A DNA stretch of 64,000 nt from NCBI GenBank assembly GCA_023955635.1, contig JAMXHR010000010.1:620001-684000 (forward strand). The letters are read 5' to 3'. A program made the position numbers and the translations under genes. This DNA is from Methanosarcina sp. ERenArc_MAG2 (GTDB taxonomy: Archaea > Halobacteriota > Methanosarcinia > Methanosarcinales > Methanosarcinaceae). Positions 9,480-19,700 of this stretch are shown in pieces. Within the stretch, counting starts at the first letter, position 1. Each line of letters begins with the position of its first letter. The notes beneath the pieces were generated by a model. The model did no database searches, was not told where the DNA came from, and saw nothing but the letters and a program-made list of their open reading frames with translations.

Positions 9480-10082
9480 GTGGGCATCCTGCTTCTTTCG
9501 AGCACTGTCGCCATCAACCTCCTGCTTGAAGATTCACCTGTGGTTATCCAGCTTGAGGGAGACACGTTCAAGGTTGTGGATATTCCGTATGTATACACTG
9601 TAAAAGAAGCGTATATCCTCCTTTTCTCCGGTTTTTTCGGGGGTCTGGCGCTGGCCCGGGTTCTACTGTTCCTGGGGCTTCAAGGTTCTGCTTTTCCAGA
9701 AAATGGATCTGCAACACAGGTAATGGCTCTTAATATTGCAGCAGAGAAAATTCCGGAGGGGATTTTAGAAATCTACCCTGAGAATGCCCCTGCTGAGGAA
9801 TTCAGATCTTCCCGAGCTAACATTGACCCTACAGATGTCCTTTTGCGGGCCCTTGAAGGAGATGAAAGAAAAGCTGTTGAACTAATCGCAACAAGAGGAG
9901 GAAGAATTCTCCAGAACGAACTCGTCAATTCTCTGGATTTCTCCAAGGCCAAGACTTCCAGGGTTCTTATGAACCTGGAAAAAAGAGGCGTAATAACAAA
10001 GAAAAAGTATGGGCTTACCAACTGCATTTCGATAGCTGATGGGCTTAAGGATAACACAGGGATAAAGGGGGAAATGAAATGA
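9480..10082 (+). CDS. membrane-anchored winged-helix protein
   Basis: At least 200 residues. Two hydrophobic helices at the N terminus (LLLSSTVAINLLL; AYILLFSGFFGGLALARVLLF) are followed by a linker. A C-terminal winged-helix DNA-binding domain (about residues 125-190) contains ALEGDERKAVELIATRGG, KTSRVLMNLEKRGVITKKKYG. This layout is common in Methanosarcina and suggests a regulator tethered to the membrane. The frame extends upstream without an ATG; a GAGGTGGT site at 9436-9443 is well placed for a non-standard start at ATC 9450, which would complete the first helix. Its stop overlaps the next gene by ATGA, indicating an operon. Confidence 0.7.
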   Translation: MGILLLSSTVAINLLLEDSPVVIQLEGDTFKVVDIPYVYTVKEAYILLFSGFFGGLALARVLLFLGLQGSAFPENGSATQVMALNIAAEKIPEGILEIYPENAPAEEFRSSRANIDPTDVLLRALEGDERKAVELIATRGGRILQNELVNSLDFSKAKTSRVLMNLEKRGVITKKKYGLTNCISIADGLKDNTGIKGEMK

Positions 10083-10932
10083 AGAAAGGTACTCGAATCT
10101 CGATCTCAGTTGCCCTCCTGACCCTTGCTTTTGGAGCCTTATGGTATGGAAGCGGGGCTGATGTGAAAATTGCGAATATGAGTGCTCCCCATATTGAGCT
10201 CGGGCAATCAGGACAGCTGGACATAGTGCTTCAGAATAATGATTCAAAACCCGTTGATGTGTGGCTTGAAGTGGAGAATGTTTTTGTGGATGAGAACGGA
10301 ACAAGCTACTCAAAGTCAAGGTTGATAATCTCAAACAATTCCACCCCAGGGAATGAAGAGTCAGTTTCGCTTGAGAAACCAATTAACCTTCTTCCCGGAA
10401 ACAATTCAGTCAGCGTATGGATTGGATATGCACTCCCGGGGAATATCCGGTAAAAGTAAAGGTTGTTGAGAGCAGCAGGCTTCTTGATGAAGGTACATAT
10501 CTTGTAAAGGTTTCACCTCCTGAAACTCCCGAAAATATCTACCTGAAGCTGGAATATGAAATGGAAAGCAAAAATACCTCAGATATTTACGGAATCTATG
10601 GCTATATCATCAACAAAGAAGCAGGTTTTGCAGAGAACGTATCCACGAACCTAACAGTGACAAACGAGAGAACCGGGAAGATAGTGTTTACATCTTCCGA
10701 GCTTTATGATGTGGGAGAATATGATAAAACTCCTCTTTGGACCTGGCCGGATTATCCCTATGCAGTGATAGAAATTGCTCGTGGAAAGCCACTAAGAGAG
10801 TCCTATATGCCTGTCAAGAATATAGTGATCGGAGGAAGTGAAGATTGCTTCAAAGTTAATGTAACGGCCAGATGGAAGGATCGACTAGCTTCTACCGAAT
10901 TGCTGATTCCTCCCAGGGAGGAGAACAGGTGA
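10079..10932 (+). CDS. exported protein with N-terminal anchor (one-base gap)
   Basis: A signal-anchor helix (ISISVALLTLAFGALWYG) is followed by an extracellular beta-rich region with several N-glycosylation sites (NNDSKP, NNST, NVST). The first frame stops at 10453 and the rest continues one frame away from about 10435. The break is at the G4 run 10438-10441; one added G joins VWIGYALPG to EYPVKVKV and gives 284 residues. The first half resembles archaeal CARDB/COG1361-type domains. Its start overlaps the HTH gene, and its stop overlaps the ATG of the HEAT-repeat lipoprotein, so the three are probably one operon. Function unknown. Confidence 0.65.
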
Positions 10933-12296
10933 TGCATATGATAGAGCGAGGTGAACTTACCAGCTGTAAGTATACAAAAATTTTACTTCTCTTGCTTTTT
11001 GTTTCCGGACTCTGCGCTGGCTGTCTTGGTCAGGACCCTCTCGAATCCAGGGTAGACAAATTAGTCCGAAACCTCGGAAATGAAGATCAGGAAATTGCTT
11101 ATGCTTCAGCTTATGCGCTTATCGAAATAGGGGAGCCATCTGTGGATTCTCTAATTAAGTATTTAAAAGACGAGGATTCGCAGGTACGTAGCATCGCTGC
11201 CTTTTCTCTTGGAAGGATAGGAAATCCAAGGGCTTCAAAACCACTTATAGAGACCCTCAATGATCTTGAGTCTGAAGTCCGTATGAATTCAGCCGAGGCT
11301 CTCGGGGAGCTGAAAGCTGCGGAAGCGGTAGATCCGCTTATCGAGCTTCTTGATCACGATAACGATGAAGTGCGCGGTAAAGTCGTATTTGCCTTAGGAG
11401 CAATAGGAGACCCGAAAGCTGCTGACCCTCTCATCGAACTATTTGGTGACAGGGAACTTGGAGATTCCGCAGCAATTGCTGTTGGGAACCTGGGGGATGG
11501 AAAAGCCGTTGAAAAACTTATCAGACTGCTAGACAGCAAGGATTCGGATATCCGTATCAACAGCATTTGTGCCCTGAGATATATCCGGGACCCTGCTAGT
11601 ATTCCTTTTATAATTAAATTGCTGAAAGATAAATCTTCAGAAGTGCGAAAGGAAGCTGCTTTTGCCCTTTCATTCTTTAAAGAATCTGGAGAAATTGCCC
11701 AGATGGAGCAGCCTCTGATTAATGCTCTTGGAGATGATAGATCTGAGGTACAGGAAGCTGCTGCACGCTCTCTCGGAAGGATAGGAAGTAAAGAATCTAT
11801 ACCTTCTCTTGAAGGGCTCCTCCAGGATAAGAACAAAAATCTCCAGAGTGCTGCCATTAAGGCTCTGGGAGAGATTGGCGATCCTGAGGCTGTGGACTCT
11901 CTTGTTGCTACCCTTGAAGATGAAGACTGGTTAGTAAGAGAAAATATCGTGAATTCTCTGGTGGAGATAGGAGACTCTCGAGCAATTGACCCTTTGATTT
12001 CTTTACTTGGGGATGAAAACCACAAGGTGAGGAAAAGTGCTGCAGACGGCCTTGGAAAATTTGGAGATCGTAGAGCTGTCGAACCACTCCTCAAGGCTCT
12101 TGAGACCGAAAGAGAGAGGGAAGTAAGGCAATCGGAAGTTCTGGCGCTGGGAGAACTTGGAGGACAACAGGCTATAGAAGGCTTGAGCCGGATCAGCACG
12201 GATATGGATGAGTATCGATTTGTAAGAACTACTGCAGAGGGATCACTGGAAAAACTCAAGGGAGGCGAGGCAGGAAATGCCTCTTCTCCTTCTTAA
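10932..12296 (+). CDS. HEAT-repeat (PBS lyase-type) lipoprotein
   Basis: 454 residues. A signal peptide ends in a lipobox (SGLCAGC), so the mature protein is probably lipid-anchored outside the membrane. The rest is about twelve HEAT-like repeats of roughly 31 residues with the pattern DPLIELLxDxxxxVRxxAAxALGxIGDPKA. Such solenoids serve as protein-binding scaffolds. GGGAGGAG at 10916-10923 supports ATG 10932, which overlaps the previous stop. It likely works with the exported partner encoded just upstream. Confidence 0.85.
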   Translation: MHMIERGELTSCKYTKILLLLLFVSGLCAGCLGQDPLESRVDKLVRNLGNEDQEIAYASAYALIEIGEPSVDSLIKYLKDEDSQVRSIAAFSLGRIGNPRASKPLIETLNDLESEVRMNSAEALGELKAAEAVDPLIELLDHDNDEVRGKVVFALGAIGDPKAADPLIELFGDRELGDSAAIAVGNLGDGKAVEKLIRLLDSKDSDIRINSICALRYIRDPASIPFIIKLLKDKSSEVRKEAAFALSFFKESGEIAQMEQPLINALGDDRSEVQEAAARSLGRIGSKESIPSLEGLLQDKNKNLQSAAIKALGEIGDPEAVDSLVATLEDEDWLVRENIVNSLVEIGDSRAIDPLISLLGDENHKVRKSAADGLGKFGDRRAVEPLLKALETEREREVRQSEVLALGELGGQQAIEGLSRISTDMDEYRFVRTTAEGSLEKLKGGEAGNASSPS

Positions 12297-12314
12297 ACAG
12301 TCCATTTGGACTGT
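12297..12314 (+). terminator. hairpin after the HEAT-repeat gene
   Basis: ACAGTCCA and TGGACTGT form a perfect 8-bp stem immediately after the stop codon. Confidence 0.6.
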
Positions 12315-14319
12315 AAAATTCACGTTTTTATTAGTCTAGCAATAATTGCAAACATTTGGGAGCCTGGAAAGAGCCTTTACATTTTCCAGATTTTTGATCG
12401 ATAGTGATCAACTGTTAGCGGAAGCTATGCTAGATTTTGAAAATCCCAAAAAAGAGTGAAGTGTTTAGAAAAAATACCAACAAAAGTAAGGAGGAACAAC
12501 AAAATGAATAAATATACAGCAATTTCACTGGCTGCTCTTATTGTCTTAGTTGTATTTGCAGCAGACACTGTAAGTGCAGCAGACAGTGCTAGCAGTAATA
12601 ACAGCACTTGTAATGTTGTAGGCGTCAATTATAAATGCGAAAGCTGGTCTGAGGAGCAATATCCAGTAATCGATTTACTTGGAGAAAAGAATGTTCCGCT
12701 GTTCAATGCTAGCGAAAATATCTGGAATTCACATGTTAACAAGCTTTCAAGGTTAATTCTTGACAATAATGAAACATATACCCTCAAAAATGGTGAAAAC
12801 CTTGACCTTGGCAATGGATATGCGCTCAAAGTCAAGCAGATCGACATTGACAGTGAGAAGGTTTGGCTAGAATTCACTAAAGATGGAAAATATGTAGCGG
12901 ATCAAAATATCTCAGTTAATACTGATAATATTAACAAAACATGGACTGTTACCCTCGACAATATTCAGGGTGAAAACAATATAGTTGTAATGAGAGTCCA
13001 CGTCAAACAGTTATTCGAGGGCGCAGTTGACAGAATTGCACAGATTGATGCTATCTGGCTTATTGACTATGCAAATGCCAGAACCCTCAATATAGGGGAT
13101 AAATTCGGAAATTATACACTTCAGAAAATCATAAGCGGAATAGATGAATCTAACATTGGCAGTCTTATTTTCAAAAATACTACGGAGTCTTCTGTAACCT
13201 TACTTTGACAGCATACACTAATTGATATAGAGAATCTATCCCGTTTTTAGCCTAAATTATTTTGACAAAAGCTTGCAATTATACAAAATTATATTGTATG
13301 TTCTAGGGAATAGTGCCCATTTTTGTTACAATTAAGCTATTGATCTTATCAAAATTAGCAAAAATATAGTTTTTGATGCCACTTTTCACGAACTTTATTG
13401 TAAGTGTCAAATTCTTCAAGCTTTTTTTGATGAATTTTGTTGACCTGTGCTTTATCTCATCAAACTCATATCGCATCAGCGATATGAATAATTGAGCAAT
13501 AAAGCCCAAGAGAATAGCTCCATAAATGCTATTGTCCGACCAAACCCTTAACGGCTTAATCTGTATTTCGTTCTTCAATGAGTCAAATATTTTCTCAATA
13601 GAATCCTTTTCTCTATATATTTCCAATGCCTCTTCAAGTGTCAAATTCTTGTTCGATTTCAGGCAAAAAAATCCTTCTCTTCCATTAATTATCGAATTTT
13701 TTAGGAGTTCTATTGCTTCTTCATCACTAAGCTCTTCAAGTTTAGTTCTGAATGAGTAATCAATCTCAATCAACTCATTGTTGATTCTAAACTTCTTAGG
13801 AAGCTTTTTATTCTTTATAATTATTTCCTGAATTTCTTTTGCTTCCTGTAACTTTTTCAGAACAGTTCTTGCTCTTGCTTCCAACTGTTTCTCTTGCAAT
13901 GATTCTGAGAAATAGAAATACTTAATGCTACTTGGCTTTACGATTTTTATCCCATATATATTTTTTTCAGGATCTATCAGTTGAGCTATTTCTAGATCAA
14001 AGCTCTCAATGATCTTATCATCACTTGAATTCAGTTTCATGGAAGTAAGATACGTCATCTTATCTTCTTGTATTAGCTTAATGTTGTCAACTGTATTAGC
14101 TCCTTTGTCAAAAACGATGAGAGAGCCTATTTTAAGTTTACTTTTTACCTGGTTATAAGTATCAGGAAAGTGCTGAAGATCAAGAACATTTCCTCTATTC
14201 ACAGTAATTCCAATAGGTATATTTATAGGTTTTTTGAGTTCACTAACTCCAACTGTTATCTGTAGCTTATCAGGCCTATGATCTCTACTATATCCGTACT
14301 TACCAAGGTTGGACTTAGT

Positions 14320-15565
14320 ATTCGTAACAAAATAGATTGAGTATTTTTTATATAAGTTAATCCTATTTGGTCTATATGCTTGAGGAAATTATTTCCAAAA
14401 AATATAACTTGCTAAAACCTTTTCTTGATGAAAAAAGCAAACGTTTATTTGCAGCTGCAGAAGCGCTTAGTATTGGCAAAGGCAACATCAGCATAGTTTC
14501 TCGTGCAACTGGTATTTCTGAAAATACAATTAAAAAAGGTTGCACTGAACTGGAAAGTGGCAAATCTCTTTCTGATGATAAAATACGTGCTCCTGGAGGA
14601 GGTCGTAAAAAGATTGTTGAGAAAGACCCTACTCTTTTATCCGATCTTGAGGCACTTATTGAACCAACAAGTCGTGGGGATCCGGAATCTCCTTTACTCT
14701 GGACTTGTAAAAGTCTTCGAAATATAGCAGGGGAACTTCAGAATATCGGACATAAAGTAAGCCATACAAGCGAATAAGAAAACCATAGAAGGAACTGAGC
14801 ATCCTGATCGTGACAAACAATTTGAGCATATAAGTGAAAAATGTAAAATATTTCAAGGTGAACATCAGCCTGTAATCTCAGTAGATACTAAAAAGAAAGA
14901 GTTAATCGGAAATTTCAAGAATGTTGGCCGTGAATTGCGTCCAAAAAAAGATCCAATACTTGTCAATGTATATGATTTTAAGGATAAAGAACTGGGAAAG
15001 GTAAATCCATATGGGGTATACGACATTGCTAATAATGAGGGATGGGTAAACGTCGGCATAGATCATGATACAGCGTCTTTTGCAGTTGAAAGTATACGTA
15101 GATGGTGGAATCTAATGGGGTGTAAATCATATCCTGATGCAAAAAAACTTTTAATTACTGCAGATTGTGGGGGAAGCAATGGATCAAGAGTAAAATTGTG
15201 GAAAACAGAATTACAAAAATTAACGGATGAAATCGGATTGGAGATTTCGGTTTGCCACTTTCCTCCAGGTACAAGTAAATGGAATAAAATAGAGCATAGA
15301 CTATTTTCTCAGATTACTCTTAATTGGAGAGGAAAACCACTAACAAGCTATGAAGTAGTTGTAAACCTTATTGCAGCAACAACTACATCAAAAGGGCTTG
15401 AAGTAAAATGCATGTTAGACACGAATAAGTATCCAACAGGAATTAAAATCGAAAAAAAACAGGTTGAAAAATTGGGCATTATACTTGATGAGTTTCACGG
15501 AGAATGGAATTACACATTCAAACCAAAGAATGGAGTGAGTTAATTAAATTATTTTGTGACGAGCC
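14320..15565 (+). mobile_element. ISAzo13-family insertion sequence
   Basis: 1246 bp inside the IS1634 transposase gene. CTTAGT is found at both sides (14314-14319, 15566-15571). The ends share an inverted TCGTnACAAAATA. Its transposase is on the plus strand, opposite to the host gene. Confidence 0.8.
14376..15543 (+). pseudogene. ISAzo13-family transposase, internal deletion
   Basis: The N-terminal part (ATG 14376; SRATGISENTIKKG HTH, GGGRKKI, PTSRGDPESPLLWTCKSLR) ends at 14777. The C-terminal part is open from about 14774 to 15543 (VISVDTKKKELIGNFKN, ITADCGGSNGSR, FPPGTSKWNKIEHRLFS), matching the DDE core of this family. About 13 residues expected between VSHTS and ANKKTIEG are missing, and the deletion shifts the frame. 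This element cannot move by its own enzyme. Confidence 0.8.
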
Positions 15566-17394
15566 CTTAGTGCCGTGAAGAACTATACTTGTCCAGTCGA
15601 GGTTTATGTCTGTCTCTTCAAAATCGTAAACCAAAAACAGACTGCTTAGAATATCCGAAATAATTTCCTCCTTGTTACGTCCCAGGATTTCAAGGGTTCT
15701 ATAAAGGACTCGTTCATTAAAGCTCTCAAGGTTTAAGATATCGAGAATTTCTTCCTGATTTAACCATTTGCCAGCTTCTTTGATACTAAAATTCTCGGTG
15801 AGCTTATAGCTTACCAACCCTATCAATAAGCTATTTAGATCAAAACCCCGACTTTTATGCTTGCTAAAAATATCAAAAAAATTAAGTTTCTCATAAAAGA
15901 ATTGAACAGCAAGCATCGGTCCAATGGGAAGACATATATTCTTGTTTGGAATAGTGGGAAATGCTCTTATTTTTGTTTTTATATTCATGCACAGATAAAA
16001 CAGAAATAGGAGTATTTATTTTTATATAAATGTCAAAGTAAGGCTGTAACCTGTAATGTTGTTGGCACGAATTATAAATGCGACAGATGGTCTAATGGAC
16101 AGTATCCATTAATCAGTTTATTTGAAGAGAACTATGTTCCATTGCTTGCCAATAATGGCCCAATATGGCAGTCCAATGTTAACAAGCTTGCTAAACTCGT
16201 TCTTGATAGTAACGAAATTTACACCCTGAAACCCAACGAAAAACTCGATCTATGCCATGGTTACGCTCTTGAAGTCAAGCAGATCGATGTTGACAATGAG
16301 AAAGTCTGGCTGGAATTCACCAAGGATGGGAAACATGTCGCTGATCAAAATATCTCAGTTAATGCCACTGAAAGCAACAAGACGTGGAATGTCACCCTTG
16401 ACAATATTCAGGGTGAAAACAATATTGTTGTAATGAAAGTCTATGTCAACAACTTATTCGTGGGTGTAGAAAATTGTGTAGTTAGAATCGATGGCATCTG
16501 GCTCATTGATTATGCAAATTCCACAACCCTCAATATAGGAGATAAATTAGGAGAATTTACACTTGAAAATATTGTTACTGGAGTAGATGAATCTAACCTT
16601 GGAAGTCTTGTTTTCAAAAATGCTACTGAATCTTCTGTAATCTGTAACGCTGTTGGCACCAAATATGGATCTGATGGTTGGTCCAATGAACAATATCCGG
16701 TAATCGATTTATTTGGAGACAAATATGTCCCGCTGTTCAGTGCTGGCGAAAATATCTGGAATTCTCATGTTAACAAGCTCGTCAAGCTCGTTCTTGACAG
16801 TAATGAGACATATACCCTTGAAGCCTGCAAAAAAATAGATATTGGTCACGGCTACGCCCTCAAGGTCAAGCAGATCGATGTTGACAATGAGAAAGTCTGG
16901 CTAGAATTAACCAAGAATGGGAAACATGTCGCTGATCAAAATATCTCAGTTAATGCTACTGAGAGCAACAAAACATGGACTGTTACCCTCGACAATATTC
17001 AGGGTGAAAACAATATTGTTGTAATGAAAGTACACGTCAAACAGTTATTCGTGGGTACAGAAAAGAGCATTGTTTGGATTGATGCTATCTGGCTTCTTGA
17101 TTACGTGAATGCCAAAACCATTAATACCGGGGACCAGGTCGGAGAATACACACTGACGGGAACCATAAGCGGAGTGGATGAATCTAACCTGGGCAGCCTC
17201 GTATTCGAAAAAACTCCAGTTGACAATTGTTCCGCATCTTCTAATTCAGGAAAAGGAGTAACGAAATTTACTGACAAAAGTACAAAACCATCTACTTCAT
17301 GGTACCAGGACTTTTGTATATTTGCCGCAATGAAAGGCAAATAAAAAATATATTAAAAAGTAATAAAAACGAAGTAAAAAATCAATTGAAAAAA

Positions 17395-17500
17395 GGTGTT
17401 TTATCCTGAAAAGAAAAATTCATGAGTAATTTATTGAAATCAAGCATATCGGAATCAAAGATTTAACCCGGGTTTCCAAATATTCTTAGGATAAGACACC
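17395..17500. repeat. 106-bp inverted-repeat element
   Basis: Left end GGTGTTTTATCCT, right end AGGATAAGACACC: 12 of 13 positions pair as inverted repeats. Non-coding, between the disrupted S-layer gene and the ferredoxin genes. It is probably a small MITE or an insertion-sequence remnant. Confidence 0.45.
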
Positions 17501-17549
17501 CCCGAACAAGCTTAAACACCAAATAATCTTAAACAGGCATAATATCAAC

Positions 17550-17744
17550 TTAATCTTCTACCAGCACTATTGCATCTGTCGGGCAGACCTGTAAGCACTG
17601 CTCACACTCTATGCAGTCTTCAGGACGGGCTACCACTGCTCTTTTCCCATCTTCTGTTTCTTCCACGTCAAATACGTCCACAGGGCAGATATCGTAGCAT
17701 TCAAGTGAGCCAACACATTTATTGTAGTCAATCCTGGGGTGCAA
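17550..17744 (-). CDS. small ferredoxin (two cluster motifs)
   Basis: 64 residues, starting at TTG 17744 with GGTGA 7 bases upstream. Motif I is CVGSLECYDICP and motif II is CIECEQCLQVCP. Motif II is a regular C-x2-C-x2-C-x3-CP set. Motif I has Ser where the second Cys should be, the pattern of 7-iron ferredoxins with a [3Fe-4S] or labile first cluster. It is an electron carrier in the cytoplasm. It is the second gene of a tandem pair with 17776-17970, 31 bases apart. Confidence 0.88.
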   Translation of the reverse strand: MHPRIDYNKCVGSLECYDICPVDVFDVEETEDGKRAVVARPEDCIECEQCLQVCPTDAIVLVED

Positions 17745-17775
17745 TTTTTTTCACCATTCTTTTTGGGGTTTGAAT

Positions 17776-17970
17776 TCAGTCTTTAACAAGTTCGATAGCA
17801 TCTTCCGGGCACGCTTCCACACACTGGTTACACTCTATGCAATTTTCCGGGCGAGCCACGACTGCCTTTTTTACCCTATCCATTTCCTCAACATCAAAAA
17901 CCTCTGCAGGGCAAACTTCATAGCAGGCAAGAGCTCCGGTACACCTGTGATAATCGATTACTGGATGCAT
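17776..17970 (-). CDS. small ferredoxin, tandem paralogue
   Basis: 64 residues, about 65 percent identical to the neighbour by eye. Motif I CTGALACYEVCP again lacks the second Cys (Ala here), while motif II CIECNQCVEACP is complete. ATG start with GGAGA upstream. Both share the HPxIDYxxC opening and the VVARPExCIEC linker. The redox partner is not evident from the neighbours, a small Hsp20-like gene and S-layer debris. Confidence 0.88.
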   Translation of the reverse strand: MHPVIDYHRCTGALACYEVCPAEVFDVEEMDRVKKAVVARPENCIECNQCVEACPEDAIELVKD

Positions 17971-18057
17971 TTTCTCTCCATCTTATCGGTTTTTTTGAAT
18001 TACAAAACTCAATTCACTATGCTAATATCAGTATCGATAATTTATTACTCCGGGATT

Positions 18058-18354
18058 TTACTGAATTTTGATATCCACGGTTTCCGTATTCTCCCTGTAA
18101 GGTACTGTTACATACAGTTTTCCGTCGCAGTATTTCGCAACAGCTTTTTCAGGGACGACTCCACAGCAAAATGCGTAAGTTCCGGCGTATTCGACCCCTG
18201 TCTCTTCTCTTTTTGCTCTTATGAAAAAACCGTCCTCAACCATCTTTAATTCGATATTCTCTTTCTTTACCCCGAGCAGGTTAATTTCAATTTCCAGATT
18301 TCCCTGGTCATCCGAACACGAAAATACGTCAGGCGTCATTTTAACCATTGACAT
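18058..18354 (-). CDS. Hsp20/alpha-crystallin-like protein, short
   Basis: 98 residues from ATG 18354, chosen because GGGAG lies 8 bases upstream; an ATG 33 bases earlier lacks such a site. The core shows the Hsp20 pattern: LEIEINLLGVKKENIELKMVEDGFFIRAKR and GKLYVTVPYR. It differs from the classical small heat-shock protein at 22125 by lacking a long N-terminal arm and a C-terminal IXI motif, and by a Cys pair (FCCGVV). It probably holds client proteins or works in a specialised assembly; not certain. Confidence 0.75.
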   Translation of the reverse strand: MSMVKMTPDVFSCSDDQGNLEIEINLLGVKKENIELKMVEDGFFIRAKREETGVEYAGTYAFCCGVVPEKAVAKYCDGKLYVTVPYRENTETVDIKIQ

Positions 18355-18847
18355 AACCACTACTCCCAAAGAACTTTTTCTCCACATATAAAATAATAAA
18401 ATATTGTTTGCTATTCGGGAATTTGCTATCAGGCGTTAGGTATTTGCGTTTTAAGCGTTCAATTCTGGCATGAGGTGCCCTGGTCATTATTAGTATTTCT
18501 TCCCTAATCGCCCTATAAATCCCAATAATAGAGTAAGGATCTCGATATTTATAATTTATGAATCATATATTATTAATTCCAGAGAACGTGCAATTCAAAT
18601 TTATAAGGGACAAAAAGTTGGTCTATAAACTTTCCAGAAGGCAGAAACTTCTCTCAGCAATTGACTTTTCCGTTTAAGTTTTTTATGAAAAACTGAAAGT
18701 AAAAGTAAGAAATAAACTCCACGAGATTTAGCTAGAATAATAGAGCTTCATTCCCGGATTATCAACGTTAGCGTCTGCAAATCGATTCTTATCGGATAGG
18801 TAAATTTTTCTTATTTTTGCGAGGGTATGGCTGGCCATTCGAAGTGC
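18355..18847. other. intergenic region, about 490 bp
   Basis: AT-rich with no convincing gene. It must hold the promoter of the Hsp20-like gene (leftward) and the 3' end of the glycosylase transcript. Confidence 0.5.
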
Positions 18848-19440
18848 TCAGCTCCATAATTCCCGGTTTTTGTCAATGAAAGCATGCTGGATCTCTATCT
18901 TTGAAGATGTGTAAATCAGCGCTGCAGGATGATAGAGTTTCAGGATCGTTCTTCCTTCATGTTCTACAGGGACTCCCCATTCCAGTTTTTTCCCTGGGCA
19001 ATAAGACTTCTCAGCTGTATTGCCAAGGAGAATTATTATTTTCGGATCAAGCAGGGTTATCTGGGCAATAAGGAAGGGCTTGCAGCATTCAATCTCGTTT
19101 GTTTTGGGTCTTCGGTTTTCCGGGGGTGGCATTTGACCGTATTTGTTACCATCCAATCCTTTTCAGAAAGCCCCATATACTCGATCATCTTGTCCAGTTT
19201 TTTTCCTGCCCTTCCGTAGAAAGGAATCCCTGTTTCGTTTTCACTTTTTCCGGGTGCTTCTCCTATGAAGAAAACTTTCGGATTACAGGATCCTTTTCCT
19301 ATTACTCTCCGGATTGCACTTTTATGAAGCGGGCAGCGTGTGCATTTAATTATCTCTCTTCCAACAGTTGTATATCCTGCTTCCACCATAGTTTTGACCC
19401 TCTCTTCAAAGTCTCTATGGTTTTCTTTTTCATACGTCAT
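18848..19440 (-). CDS. uracil-DNA glycosylase, family 4 (one-base gap)
   Basis: The N-terminal part from ATG 19440 has the iron-sulfur Cys pair CTRCPLHKSA, the FFIGEAPGKSENETGIPFYG active-site loop and GRAGKKLDKM. The C-terminal part has LLGNTAEKS and the catalytic-loop LYHPAALIY. They lie in different frames, joined at the G5 run 19122-19126; one added base gives 197 residues, the family norm. It removes uracil from DNA in base excision repair. The two other expected iron-sulfur Cys are IECCKPF in the second part. The break is most likely a sequence error. Confidence 0.85.
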
Positions 19441-19700
19441 CGCTTTCTACCTCCTTTAGTATTTTGCCCTCAGGCGCGGTATATTTTTTAAGTGTTATGG
19501 CTTGATTGGTCCGTTTTTCTGTTATAAAAATTTCACAATCCATCAGGTGAGACCTGGCTGCAGACAAACTTATTTATGGAAAAAATCCCATGACAAGATA
19601 ACCACTATTATAATGAAGAAAAATTCCCTATAATTTTGTCTTTTAAATTTTATTCTTCTATCTATATATAAAATCTTATTCACAAAGGTGCGCTGAGGGT

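Larger units (their letters stand above)
13303..15988 (-). pseudogene. IS1634-family transposase split by an ISAzo13-type element
   Basis: The N-terminal piece begins at ATG 15988 (LPIGPMLAVQFFYEKL...DWTSIVLHGTK). The C-terminal piece runs from 14313 down to 13303 (SNLGKYGYSRDHRPDKLQI...VFDKGANT...REGFFCLKSNK...YREKDSIEKIFDSLKN). The first Asp of the DDE triad is in LDWTS, the second in VFDKGA, the Glu in the YREKDSIE motif. Joining 15566-15988 to 13303-14313 gives 1434 bases, 478 codons, with no other damage, so the inner insertion is the only lesion. Confidence 0.85.
13198..16043 (-). mobile_element. IS1634-family insertion sequence, itself interrupted
   Basis: Perfect 13-bp terminal inverted repeats CCTTACTTTGACA / TGTCAAAGTAAGG and a 6-bp target duplication CTGTAA (13192-13197 and 16044-16049). 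The transposase on the minus strand is of the IS1634/IS4 type. Without the inner insertion the element is about 1.6 kb, the normal size. It inserted into the S-layer gene. Confidence 0.88.
12504..17344 (+). pseudogene. S-layer family protein gene split by nested insertions
   Basis: ATG 12504, with AAGGAGG 9 bases upstream, opens a protein with a signal peptide (SLAALIVLVVFAADTVSAAD) and the Methanosarcina S-layer repeat (YPVIDLLGEK...LDLGNGYALKVKQIDID...IDAIWLIDYANARTLNIGD). The frame is cut at 13197 and resumes at 16050 with two more repeats. Removing 13198-16043 and one CTGTAA copy leaves 694 + 1295 = 1989 bases, exactly 663 codons. The intact ancestor had 662 residues and three tandem S-layer repeats but no C-terminal membrane helix, unlike the S-layer gene at 42.8 kb. 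The first piece alone gives a 234-residue one-repeat product with a short IS-encoded tail. Confidence 0.88.

Noticed and set aside
11354..12259. 301-codon frame on the minus strand
   Set aside because: Antisense of the HEAT-repeat gene; Ser-rich shadow of a repetitive coding sequence.
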